Below, piece by piece: positions 15,092-22,771 of a DNA stretch of 32,955 bases. A program made the translations under genes and the position numbers. How positions within the stretch are numbered: the first letter of the stretch is position 1; each line of letters opens with the position of its first letter. The notes beneath the pieces are model-generated. The model did not search any database and was not told the origin of the DNA. It saw only the letters and a list, made by a program, of their open reading frames with translations. The DNA comes from Bacteroides fluxus YIT 12057 (GTDB lineage Bacteria; Bacteroidota; Bacteroidia; Bacteroidales; Bacteroidaceae): the NCBI RefSeq assembly GCF_000195635.1, contig NZ_GL882634.1:1-32955 (forward strand). Direction: 5' to 3'.

Positions 15092-15538
15092 TTATGCTTT
15101 CACTTTCACGATTACTTTCTTGACTCCGGACGGAGTGATGCCTGGAGCGTGTCCGTCTTGGGGAAAGAAGATGGCAAACATCCCGGGCTTCACTTCTATG
15201 TAGCTTTCTGCCAGTCCCTCAAAGAAAGTGATGTCTTTTTCCGCATTATACGGTGCGTCGGCAGGGATGCAATCCTTTGCGGCGGTGTAACCCATTACTT
15301 CTGTACCCGACAAAGGAATCTGGATGTCGATAAAATCCCTGTGAGTTTCCAATTTGGCGTCTTCTTTGGCTTTGGGCTTAGTCTGGGCTACGTTTACAAG
15401 CAGGTCTTTGCCCTTCAGTTCGGTCTTCCCGATTTCCAGGGAATTGAGATCTTGTGATTTTAAAAATTCAATGGCTTGTGTGAACAAGGGGTTCAGCGAA
15501 GCATATTTTTCTATGTTTTCAAGTTTGTCTATAATCAT
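15092..15538 (-). CDS. YhcH/YjgK/YiaL (DUF386) family protein
   Basis: This 148-aa cupin-like protein shows the family markers: ETHRDFIDIQIPLSGTEVMG near the middle, then KPGMFAIFFPQDGHAPGI with the histidine of the metal site, and a C-terminal KKVIVKVKA. Family members bind a metal in a beta-sandwich and are linked to sugar or sugar-acid handling. Here it abuts glgB with zero spacing, so a role next to alpha-glucan metabolism is suggested by position only. It starts at ATG 15538. Confidence 0.9.
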   Translation of the reverse strand: MIIDKLENIEKYASLNPLFTQAIEFLKSQDLNSLEIGKTELKGKDLLVNVAQTKPKAKEDAKLETHRDFIDIQIPLSGTEVMGYTAAKDCIPADAPYNAEKDITFFEGLAESYIEVKPGMFAIFFPQDGHAPGITPSGVKKVIVKVKA

Positions 15539-15572
15539 AATTCAAATGTTTTAAGTTAGTTATAATAGGTAA

Positions 15573-16238
15573 TTATTCAAAGTCGTCGATAGTGTAATTT
15601 ACAAAATCCGAGAAGCGTTTCATCTGCTTGAAGATGTCGTCTGTACGGTCCAGAAAATCCGGGGCAAGGAAGAAACTGTCCGGCCGATAGCAAGCGACGG
15701 TATATTCCTTGCATTGCAAATATTTCAGATAGGGATAGTCTTTTGAAAAACCTTTGGGAGCGGATTTCAAGAAGTTCTCTCCGATTACGGGAAAATATTG
15801 CTTGAAAGCGGGGTCTTCCACTATGCTGCGGAATTCATCCATATTATCATACACAGCCTGTCGCAATGCTTTCAATAATGGGGAAGGAGGGCAGTAGCTT
15901 CCTCCTGCAAGCAGGCAGTTTCCCGGCTGCAGATGGATATAATAGCCACAATGATCGGATTTCTTTCCCCGGGCATTGATATAGCCTCCGAAGTGATTCT
16001 TGTATGGGGTCTTGTCTTCCGTAAACCGCGTATCCCGGTAAATGCGGTAGGTACAGTCCTTGGCCTCTATGCCGCGGATACTTTCATCAAACAAGGAGAT
16101 GCGGGAGATGATGACTGTCAGCAGGTCTTCAAACTCATTACGGGCCGTTTCGTATTTATCCCGATGGGCATTGAACCATTCACGATTGTTGTTTGCAGAC
16201 AGTTCTTCTAAAAATTGAAATATAACAGGGATATTCAT
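15573..16238 (-). CDS. DUF2461 family protein, 221 aa
   Basis: The N-terminus FLEELSANNNREWFNAHRDK and the block FTEDKTPYKNHFGGYI are the recognisable DUF2461 (TIGR02453) signatures. LQPGNCLLAGGSYCPPSP and FSKDYPYLKYLQCKEY follow as expected. The family is widespread and without known function; no catalytic set is established. It is soluble, with no signal peptide. It lies 34 bp upstream of the YhcH-family gene in the same direction and may head the glgB operon. Confidence 0.9.
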   Translation of the reverse strand: MNIPVIFQFLEELSANNNREWFNAHRDKYETARNEFEDLLTVIISRISLFDESIRGIEAKDCTYRIYRDTRFTEDKTPYKNHFGGYINARGKKSDHCGYYIHLQPGNCLLAGGSYCPPSPLLKALRQAVYDNMDEFRSIVEDPAFKQYFPVIGENFLKSAPKGFSKDYPYLKYLQCKEYTVACYRPDSFFLAPDFLDRTDDIFKQMKRFSDFVNYTIDDFE

Positions 16239-16304
16239 ATCATTTTCTTTCCTTATTATCTGCCAAATTTACGGATTATTTTCCAACATATAGCAAAGAA
16301 GGAT

Positions 16305-16338
16305 AAAAAAAAGCATCGGCTCTGGTAAACCGATGCTT
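16305..16338 (-). terminator. Rho-independent terminator (minus strand)
   Basis: AAGCATCGG / CCGATGCTT forms a perfect 9-bp stem. The A run at 16305-16310 becomes a T tail only on the minus strand, so it ends a minus-strand transcript that comes from 16340-16450, where no ORF exists. Confidence 0.85.
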
Positions 16339-16417
16339 CTTACACATTTATCAATCAAACAGACGCTTCTGTTTTTTGATGTACTTACTTGTCACAAGCG
16401 GGTACGTCTCTTTTAAT
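16305..16417 (-). ncRNA. Candidate small structured RNA
   Basis: A gene-free minus-strand segment runs from the conserved 22-bp motif to a strong terminator. In between, CTTGTCACAAG (16388-16398) and AAACAGACGCTTCTGTTT (16357-16374, 7-bp stem with 4-nt loop) form hairpins. A transcript of about 110 nt with three stem-loops would result. The 5' end is a guess from TATATCTA next to the motif. No known Rfam class is recognised by eye. Confidence 0.35.
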
Positions 16418-16426
16418 TAATCTTAT

Positions 16427-16448
16427 ATCTAATACTATGAAAAACACA
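16427..16448. repeat. Shared 22-bp intergenic motif, copy 2
   Basis: This is identical over 22 bp to 6190-6211, with similar flanks. In both places a minus-strand terminator hairpin lies on the same side (20 bp away in copy 1, about 90 bp in copy 2). Confidence 0.7.
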
Positions 16449-16538
16449 ATTATAAAACACGACAAGTGCATATTTTGTTCAATGATATACGGTCAACTTT
16501 TGCATTTGTTATATCTTTGCAGGAAAATAGATTAGATT

Positions 16539-16772
16539 ATGTCAGAATACAAGTATGATGAAGAAAGCGTTAAGACGCTGATAGTGTGGGCGAAGAGCAC
16601 TTCTTTCCCTCAACAGGTAAAATTAAGTGAGGCTGAGGACATTTATGATGTGGAACGGTATGTGCAGGCAAATTTGAGCGATATAGACGCGCATTATCCG
16701 GATGCATTCTATAACCCGGCCATTACTCGCCTGTATCGGTTGAAGGAATGTATCGAAGGGAATGAGCGCTAA
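16539..16772 (+). CDS. Small conserved protein, 77 aa
   Basis: This is a small acidic soluble protein (MSEYKYDEESVKTLIVWAKS at the start, PDAFYNPAITRLYRLKEC near the end). A second, truncated family member is encoded at 149-262 in this same window, which shows that the family is real and duplicated. A TATCTTTG -7 box lies about 20 bp upstream. The function is unknown to me; short proteins of this type are common in Bacteroides. It stands alone, convergent with the GH13 gene and separated from it by the 21-bp repeat array. Confidence 0.75.
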   Translation: MSEYKYDEESVKTLIVWAKSTSFPQQVKLSEAEDIYDVERYVQANLSDIDAHYPDAFYNPAITRLYRLKECIEGNER

Positions 16773-16869
16773 TGCCATGGAAAAGCATTAAGAGAAAAAG
16801 AGTGCGGAGTGCGGAGAAAAAGCTTTTCAGGTAAGGTATAAACTTTCTTTGTCCTATATAAGAACTCTG

Positions 16870-16953
16870 TTCACAGCCTGCGAACGGATATTCACAACGC
16901 CCGAATATATATTCGCAACGCTTGAACATATATTCGCAACCTGCGAACAGAGC
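16870..16953. repeat. Four 21-bp tandem units with internal palindromes
   Basis: Four imperfect units start at 16870, 16891, 16912 and 16933, each exactly 21 bp. The best unit holds the palindrome TTCGCAACCTGCGAA; the others read TTCACAGCCTGCGAA, TTCACAACGCCCGAA and TTCGCAACGCTTGAA. The outer ends (CTCTGTTC at 16864-16872 and GAACAGAG at 16945-16952) also pair, so the whole region can fold as a long imperfect hairpin followed by CTTTTTC. It lies between convergent genes. Confidence 0.85.
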
Positions 16954-16972
16954 TTTTTCAGTAGATGACTGT

Positions 16973-18670
16973 CTATAGTTTTATCTTCAATATCTTTCCG
17001 CTGTATCCTCCCACTGAAACATCTGTGGCTTTATAAGGCAGCAGGCTGATGGTTTCTTCCTTTCCGCTGAGCAAGTCCGTAGCTTTGTATCGGTCCATTT
17101 GCGGAAGTTGCAGAAAGTCGAAAGCGTGCGAGGGGATATTGATGGCAAGATCAACGGAGATGTGGTCGAAATTCACAACAAACAGCAATAACTCTCTTTT
17201 GAATTTACGCAGGAATGCGTATTGTTTATGTTCGTTGAAGCGCCATCCGTTGGTGTTGGCATACATCAAATCAAAGAAATCACCTTGTGCAATGGCCATT
17301 TCTTCATTGCAGAGGGTCAATATGCGCTGGTAAATGCGGTACAGGTACTGCTGGTCTTCCGTCAGCATCTTCCCGTCAAATTTCCCGCCATTGCGCCAGC
17401 GACGGATTGTATCCACGCTCCAATAATCGAAAATAGTGGTACGCCCGTCTCTGCCGCTGAATCCTTCACTATCCATGCCCAACTCGCCAAACTCCTGGCC
17501 AAAGTAAATCATCATTGGATTTACATTCATGCAGGCCGATACGATAAGCGCCGGAATCGCTTTGAGAGGATTGCTGGCAAAGAAGTCAGATGCGATACGC
17601 TGCTCGTCATGGTTTTCCAGGAAGTTCAGCATACGTTTTTCTATACCTCCCAGACTCTGCCAGGCACGGGTGATGGCGGTTGCCGATTCGTTGCCGCATA
17701 CTATGTTCCGTAGAGTGTCGTACAATCCTACTTTATCATATAAATAATCAAATTTGCCGCGGAACAGATAATTGTTGTATTCTCCGGGATTATACACCTC
17801 GGCTATAAACAAGAGTGAAGGATATTGTGCCTTTACCCGGGGGATAGCCCATTCCCAAAACTCAACCGGCACCATCTCGGCCATGTCACACCGGAAACCG
17901 TCAATATCCTTTCCTGCCCAAAAGAGGAGAATATCCAGCATTTTGCCCCAAGTGTCGGGAGTCGGAGCGAAATGGCAGGTACCGCCGTTCTGGTAATCTA
18001 CCCCATAATTCAATTTTACGGTTTCATACCAGTCATTGATATTGGGATACGCATCAAAACGGTTATTTCCGGTTGCCTTGGCGGGAAATTCCTTATAAGC
18101 TTCGGCAGCGGAGCCTTTCATGTCGAATTGGCCATGCAGTTCCGACTGGGGAATATAGTAGAAGTTGTTGTACGGACTGAAGGCATAGTTTGTATCATCG
18201 TTTGCTCCCAATTGGGATGTACCGTCGGGTAGGGTATCCGAATGGTATTGGCGCGCCACGTGGTTGGGCACGAAGTCGATGATGACTTTCAGGCCGCTGC
18301 GGTGAGTACGCTGCACCAGGTTCTCGAACTCTTTCATACGTTCCGGAACATCCTTCGCCAGATCGGGATCCACATCATAATAATCTTTAACGGCATACGG
18401 GGAGCCGGCCTTTCCTTTGACAATGGCCGGATGATCGGGCTGGATATTGTAACGGCGGTAATCGGTTTGGGTAGCATGCTCTATGATGCCTGTGTACCAA
18501 ATATGCGTTGCACCGAGCTTTTTTATCTCACCCAATGCCTTGGCTGTAAAATCAGCCATTTTGCCACATCCGTTTTCAGTGATGCTGCCGTTGTTGATAC
18601 AATGGTTATTGTTGTTTCCGAATAAACGGGTAAACACTTGGTAAATGATCAGTTTGTTTTCGTCACTCAT
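16973..18670 (-). CDS. Cytoplasmic alpha-amylase family protein (GH13)
   Basis: The 565-aa protein has no signal peptide, so it should act on internal alpha-glucans such as glycogen or imported maltodextrins. GH13 regions are clear: region I IIDFVPNHVAR (130-140), nucleophile D262 in DGFRCDMAE, acid/base E291 in LLFIAEVYNP and D355 in FLENHDEQR. A C-terminal beta domain follows (FLRKFKRELLLFVVNFDHIS). It lies downstream of the patatin-like gene by 30 bp, probably in one transcript, and ends next to the 21-bp repeat array. Substrate specificity cannot be read from sequence alone. Confidence 0.92.
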   Translation of the reverse strand: MSDENKLIIYQVFTRLFGNNNNHCINNGSITENGCGKMADFTAKALGEIKKLGATHIWYTGIIEHATQTDYRRYNIQPDHPAIVKGKAGSPYAVKDYYDVDPDLAKDVPERMKEFENLVQRTHRSGLKVIIDFVPNHVARQYHSDTLPDGTSQLGANDDTNYAFSPYNNFYYIPQSELHGQFDMKGSAAEAYKEFPAKATGNNRFDAYPNINDWYETVKLNYGVDYQNGGTCHFAPTPDTWGKMLDILLFWAGKDIDGFRCDMAEMVPVEFWEWAIPRVKAQYPSLLFIAEVYNPGEYNNYLFRGKFDYLYDKVGLYDTLRNIVCGNESATAITRAWQSLGGIEKRMLNFLENHDEQRIASDFFASNPLKAIPALIVSACMNVNPMMIYFGQEFGELGMDSEGFSGRDGRTTIFDYWSVDTIRRWRNGGKFDGKMLTEDQQYLYRIYQRILTLCNEEMAIAQGDFFDLMYANTNGWRFNEHKQYAFLRKFKRELLLFVVNFDHISVDLAINIPSHAFDFLQLPQMDRYKATDLLSGKEETISLLPYKATDVSVGGYSGKILKIKL

Positions 18671-18700
18671 TTCTTTTGTATTTAGAGTATGATGGTTGTG

Positions 18701-19510
18701 TTATTCTTTCCAGATACTGCCTTTGTCTGCCGCCAGGCGCTCCAATACCTCGTTGGCAGTGTTGTAGCCCTGCATGAATATCTCTTCCGCTTTTTCCAGT
18801 TCCGTATTGCTGTAACCATCCAGATTATAAGGCTCTACCAGCAAATCAGCCTTCTCGCGCTCGGCAAAAGAGTTGGAACGGAACATGAAATTATATGAAC
18901 GCAAGGCAATGCTGACAATGTTCATCTTGTATTTCGTAGCCATCAATGGACTGACGTTGACCGCCACCACTTTTTCGCAGATGCGTCTGATGGTGGTGAC
19001 TGGCAGGTTCATCAGCAAGCCGCCATCTACATAGTGGGTTCCTTCTATCTTGACGGGAGCGAACAATACAGGCATGCAGCAGGACGCTGCAACCCGTTCG
19101 GCAATATTTCCTTTATGAAAATGTACCAGCCGCCCGTGGTCCAAATCGGTGGCGGTAATGATTAGAGGCAACTTCAGTTCTTCCAGATTCTTTGCTTTCA
19201 AGTTGCTTCTCAAGAAGTCGATGAATTCGCCTAATTCAAACAATCCTACTTTGGGAATGACCAGCTTGGTCAAGTCCTGGAACTTATGTCCGGAAAAGTA
19301 ATCCAGCACTTTATGCGGCTCATTGCCGTCAGCATAGAATACACCGGCCAATGCACCGGCACTTACACCGGAAAGAATGTCCGGCTTGATATCATGTTCC
19401 AGTAAAGCCTGCATGACTCCCAAATGGGCAAAGCCCTTGATGAAACCGCCACTTAAAGCAAACCCTACCGGATATTTCTTAGTGAACCGGTTATTTCTTA
19501 CTACCTCCAT
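18701..19510 (-). CDS. Patatin-like phospholipase (RssA-type)
   Basis: This 269-aa protein has the full patatin set: oxyanion loop SGGFIKGFAHLG (20-31), nucleophile S50 in SGVSAGALAG (G-x-S-x-G) and catalytic D162 in YVDGGLLMNLP. Patatin-like enzymes hydrolyse acyl esters of phospholipids through a Ser-Asp dyad. No signal peptide is present, so it acts from the cytoplasm or at the inner face of the membrane. It resembles the short, single-domain RssA/YlbK type. It is upstream of the GH13 gene, with no obvious metabolic link. Confidence 0.92.
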   Translation of the reverse strand: MEVVRNNRFTKKYPVGFALSGGFIKGFAHLGVMQALLEHDIKPDILSGVSAGALAGVFYADGNEPHKVLDYFSGHKFQDLTKLVIPKVGLFELGEFIDFLRSNLKAKNLEELKLPLIITATDLDHGRLVHFHKGNIAERVAASCCMPVLFAPVKIEGTHYVDGGLLMNLPVTTIRRICEKVVAVNVSPLMATKYKMNIVSIALRSYNFMFRSNSFAEREKADLLVEPYNLDGYSNTELEKAEEIFMQGYNTANEVLERLAADKGSIWKE

Positions 19511-19601
19511 GTATATTTAATATTGTTCGGCACGAAATTACTTATTTTATCGGAGGGAGAAAGAAATTTGAAAGAAAAAAGTTCAAGGACAATCTAAAAA
19601 A

Positions 19602-21155
19602 TTAGAAGCCGAAATCATCTACTTTCACTTCCTCTTCTTTCTTTTCGACAAAAGGCCGGGCTTTCTGTTGAACTTCGTTGCCTTCAACATATACGGCACG
19701 GAAGGGGCGGGCAGGGCAGACATATTCACAGCCGCCACAACCGACACAAATATCCGTGTTAACATGGGGAATGGTCAATCCGTTCCTATAAGGTACCATG
19801 GAGAGTGCTTGGGTGGGGCAATGCTCAGAACAGGCTCCGCAACTGGTTCCGTCGGTATGAACGATGCAATATCTTTTCATAAACACCACTTTCCCCATTT
19901 GTGTCAGGTGTTTTTGTTCTACGGTCAATGGTTTGATGGCACCATTGGGACAGACGTCTCCGCATACGGTACAGTCAAAGTTACAAAATCCTTTATCGAA
20001 ATATACGGTTGGCTGCATCATGCCTGCCGCACCGTACTCCATGAATGCCGGTTTCAGTACATGGGAAGGACATTTGCTTACACATAAATGGCACGATGTA
20101 CAATGTGCCTGGAAATGTGCCAAACTCACCGAACCGGGAGGAGTTATGGGTGTCCGTTGTTTGCGTTGCCAGTTACGTTGCCCGCCCATGCCTGCTCCCC
20201 ATTTGTTGCGAGCCTGCGCCATAGCTCCGGAGGCAGCTGTAGCGGCCAGGCCGATGGTCAGAAAACGGCGTTTTGACGTATCTGCCGGCACTTCCGGTTG
20301 ATCATTATCGCCCGTATGTTTTTTCAATGAGGCAGAAGGCAATGAATAAGTAAGAGCACCTTCCTTGCAACTGTCCAAACAATCGAAACAATCCACACAA
20401 CGGGTATAATCTATCCGCTGGTTCCTGCTGTCAATACAGGAGGCTTTACATTGGGTGCCGCACACCATGCAGTGTGTGCATTTGTTCTCATCGATACGTA
20501 TTTTGAAAAGGGAGAAACGGCTCACGAATCCCAATAAGGTACCTACCGGACATATTGTATTGCACCAGGTACGTCCGTGCTTCCAGGCAAGGAAGCCAAT
20601 CAGCAGGAAGGTTAGCAGGCCTATCATGCATGAAGACATACTGATCAGAGAAGCGTCCACCTGGTAGAATGTATAATTGCCGGACTGTGAGAAGACGGAT
20701 TCCAATAGATTGTTGCCGGTCATATAGACAGGTTTGAAAACGTTGGTCATTATACGTCCGAAAGCACTGTAAGGATCTAACAACCCCAATATAGCGGTAA
20801 ACCCGCATAAAAAAGTAACCGTGGTCACCGCCAGTACAGTCCATCTCAGTATATTCTTGGCAGGAGAGAAGCGGAACCGTTTTTTTCTTCGGGCTGTTTT
20901 CTTTGACATCCGGTTGACTATATCCTGGAAAACCCCCATCGGACAGATGACAGAGCAATAAATCCGTCCGAATATTAATGTCAATGCTATCAGGGCAACC
21001 AAAATGAAAAGGCTGAGTGACATCAGCGCAGGTACAAACTGGATATGAGCCAATACATGGAATTGATGGGGCAATATGGCTGCAAAGTCCAGGAAGTAGA
21101 AAGTTATCAACCCGAAAAACAAAGCTGATAAGATGATTCTTGTTTTCTTTAGCAT
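19602..21155 (-). CDS. NapH/NosR-like polyferredoxin membrane protein, 517 aa
   Basis: The N-terminal half has about four membrane helices and the paired CxxxCP motifs of the NapH/NosR/CcoG group (YCSVICPMG near 68 and WCNTICPVG near 200). Then come ferredoxin motifs CTHCMVCGTQC and CVDCFDCLDSC. A second module starts with KRRFLTIGLAATAASGAMAQ, like an internal Tat-type signal. It carries further clusters: CTSCHLCVSKCP, CDCTVCGDVCP-like, CGACSEHCP and CVGCGGCEYVCP. It therefore looks like a fusion of a membrane electron-transfer protein with a ferredoxin of NrfC/NapG type. Electrons probably pass between the membrane quinone/flavin pool and a partner. It ends the DUF362/ECF cluster. Confidence 0.88.
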   Translation of the reverse strand: MLKKTRIILSALFFGLITFYFLDFAAILPHQFHVLAHIQFVPALMSLSLFILVALIALTLIFGRIYCSVICPMGVFQDIVNRMSKKTARRKKRFRFSPAKNILRWTVLAVTTVTFLCGFTAILGLLDPYSAFGRIMTNVFKPVYMTGNNLLESVFSQSGNYTFYQVDASLISMSSCMIGLLTFLLIGFLAWKHGRTWCNTICPVGTLLGFVSRFSLFKIRIDENKCTHCMVCGTQCKASCIDSRNQRIDYTRCVDCFDCLDSCKEGALTYSLPSASLKKHTGDNDQPEVPADTSKRRFLTIGLAATAASGAMAQARNKWGAGMGGQRNWQRKQRTPITPPGSVSLAHFQAHCTSCHLCVSKCPSHVLKPAFMEYGAAGMMQPTVYFDKGFCNFDCTVCGDVCPNGAIKPLTVEQKHLTQMGKVVFMKRYCIVHTDGTSCGACSEHCPTQALSMVPYRNGLTIPHVNTDICVGCGGCEYVCPARPFRAVYVEGNEVQQKARPFVEKKEEEVKVDDFGF

Positions 21156-21185
21156 GAAATCCGTTTATTTTGAGTTTGTATCCCG

Positions 21186-22121
21186 TTAGATTTTAATACG
21201 CTTGATGTTCAGTCTATCCAGATCCATTGTCCCTACTTTCAGAGCCTGGCCATTGGCAAGGTGGGCTACACTGTCAAGGGGCATATCACGCACCTGGTTG
21301 AAGAACTTGGCGGCGGCCGTATCTACGGCAACGATGTCCTGCGAAATGAACAGGCCTTTGGTCAGTACTACATCGGATGCCGAACGGCCGCGCGGGCCGT
21401 TGGTTTTCATGATCCGATAGGCATCCACGACGTTGAGTACCGCTTTTTTCTGTAAGGTACAGATATCGGCAATACATTGCTGGAGGTCATTCTGATGAAA
21501 GAATCCCCGGTCCCATACAATACCCATGTGGTTCTTCATGGAAATGGTGAGATTGGCGCCTCCATGGTTTTTCAGAATGGGGACATTGATCCACACGTCA
21601 CTGTCCAGGATGGCTTCATGCACCTTGGCACTCTTCATTTTTTTACCTTGGGGTAGAGAGATTGTACGGTAATAACTTTCCAGATGGGCAGGCATGACTT
21701 TGGCTCCGGCAGCCTTTGCGGCGGCTTCGATGCCGCTGTTCTTGTAGCACTTTTGCCAGTCATCGCAAGTATGGTCAAATACGGTAACTTCTTTGGCGCC
21801 GGCTGCAAAGCATTGCTTGATGATTTCAGCCACCAATTTCGGATTGGTATTTCCTGCCAATGCGGGAACTTTGTCCCAACCGATATTGGGCTTTACCACC
21901 ACTTTCTGTCCGGGTTTGATAAACGCCTTCATGCCACCCATTTCTGCAATGGCACGACGGAACATGATTTCCGGTTCACCGCCCATTACGGCGACAAGAT
22001 CGACTTTACCGCCTCCGGCATTGGTAAATGTCTGTGCCAGCACATCCATAGCTTCCGAATGTTGTACGGTCAGTGCTGCTCCGGCTACTGCCAGTGTTTT
22101 CAAAAAATCCCTTCTATCCAT
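21186..22121 (-). CDS. Tat-exported DUF362 protein, 311 aa
   Basis: The N-terminus MDRRDFLKTLAVAGAALTVQ has a twin-arginine signal, so the folded, perhaps cofactor-loaded protein is exported. The mature part is a DUF362 domain (VVVKPNIGWDKVP, then INVPILKNHGGANLTISMKN and HMGIVWDR). No ferredoxin cysteine motifs are present, unlike its relative at 22772-23893. The DUF362 function is unknown; the domain occurs with Fe-S proteins. It lies 30 bp upstream of the polyferredoxin gene and 76 bp downstream of the ECF-like gene, all on one strand. Confidence 0.85.
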   Translation of the reverse strand: MDRRDFLKTLAVAGAALTVQHSEAMDVLAQTFTNAGGGKVDLVAVMGGEPEIMFRRAIAEMGGMKAFIKPGQKVVVKPNIGWDKVPALAGNTNPKLVAEIIKQCFAAGAKEVTVFDHTCDDWQKCYKNSGIEAAAKAAGAKVMPAHLESYYRTISLPQGKKMKSAKVHEAILDSDVWINVPILKNHGGANLTISMKNHMGIVWDRGFFHQNDLQQCIADICTLQKKAVLNVVDAYRIMKTNGPRGRSASDVVLTKGLFISQDIVAVDTAAAKFFNQVRDMPLDSVAHLANGQALKVGTMDLDRLNIKRIKI

Positions 22122-22197
22122 AAGGCTAACTTATTTTATGTTTATCGGTATAGAGTCCTCGCTCCGGCAATGAAGTGAGGACTTTCGGTTTGTCGTT

Positions 22198-22707
22198 TTA
22201 TATTTTGGCAATGGCTTTCAACAGAGCGTATCCTCCGAACCACTGAATCAGCATTCCCGGAATACCCATACGGAAATCTTGCACAGCCAGGAAAAAGTCA
22301 CCGCACAAAGCCCATTCAAAAGCAGTTCCTGCTACTTGATAGGTGAGAATAACACCTAACAATGCCGGTAAAGAAATCTTTTTGATGTAGCGTGCAGCAA
22401 GGGCAGCAGCTCCAGCCAGTAAGCCGGACTTGATTAAGATGGCCGGCAGAACGGTTGCGGCAGGCATGGCAAAAAGCAGGTGATTGATGACCGGAGAGAG
22501 GATAGCCGTCAACAGTCCCACGCGGAAACCATATTTATAGGCGGCAATCAACGTGAAGAAGTAAATGGGCAGCAATGTAGGTCCGCCGGCGGGTACCAAG
22601 TGGCAGAGTTGCGGCAGGGCAACATTTCCGGCTACAAACAAGAGAGCGAAGAAATAGGTCTTTACATTATCGAAAGACAGCGAGTAAAGTTTAGTAGATG
22701 TTTCCAT
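22198..22707 (-). CDS. ECF transporter S-component-like membrane protein, 169 aa
   Basis: The protein is almost entirely hydrophobic, with five to six helices (YFFALLFVAGNVALPQL, TLLPIYFFTLIAAYKYG, VGLLTAILSPVINHLLFAM and others). The segment PTLLPIYFFTLIAAYKYGFR and the overall size resemble S-components of energy-coupling factor importers, which bind vitamins or metals. No T-component or ATPase genes are adjacent, so it would have to share a common module. It sits inside a DUF362/Fe-S cluster, so the ligand may be a redox cofactor precursor; that is inference. Confidence 0.7.
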   Translation of the reverse strand: METSTKLYSLSFDNVKTYFFALLFVAGNVALPQLCHLVPAGGPTLLPIYFFTLIAAYKYGFRVGLLTAILSPVINHLLFAMPAATVLPAILIKSGLLAGAAALAARYIKKISLPALLGVILTYQVAGTAFEWALCGDFFLAVQDFRMGIPGMLIQWFGGYALLKAIAKI

Positions 22708-22771
22708 TTGTATGACGTTAAGAAATTAATTAATATGCTATTGTTATATGATTATTCAAATTCAAAAAGGT

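Larger units (their letters stand above)
16239..16538. other. Intergenic stretch with a structured element
   Basis: No protein gene is evident. It contains a strong minus-strand terminator (16305-16338), two further hairpins, a copy of the 22-bp motif (16427-16448) and a -7 box TATCTTTG near 16515-16522 for the plus-strand gene at 16539. Confidence 0.6.

Noticed and set aside
16864..16953. CRISPR array
   Set aside because: The 21-bp units follow each other without spacers and are themselves palindromic. No cas genes are present.
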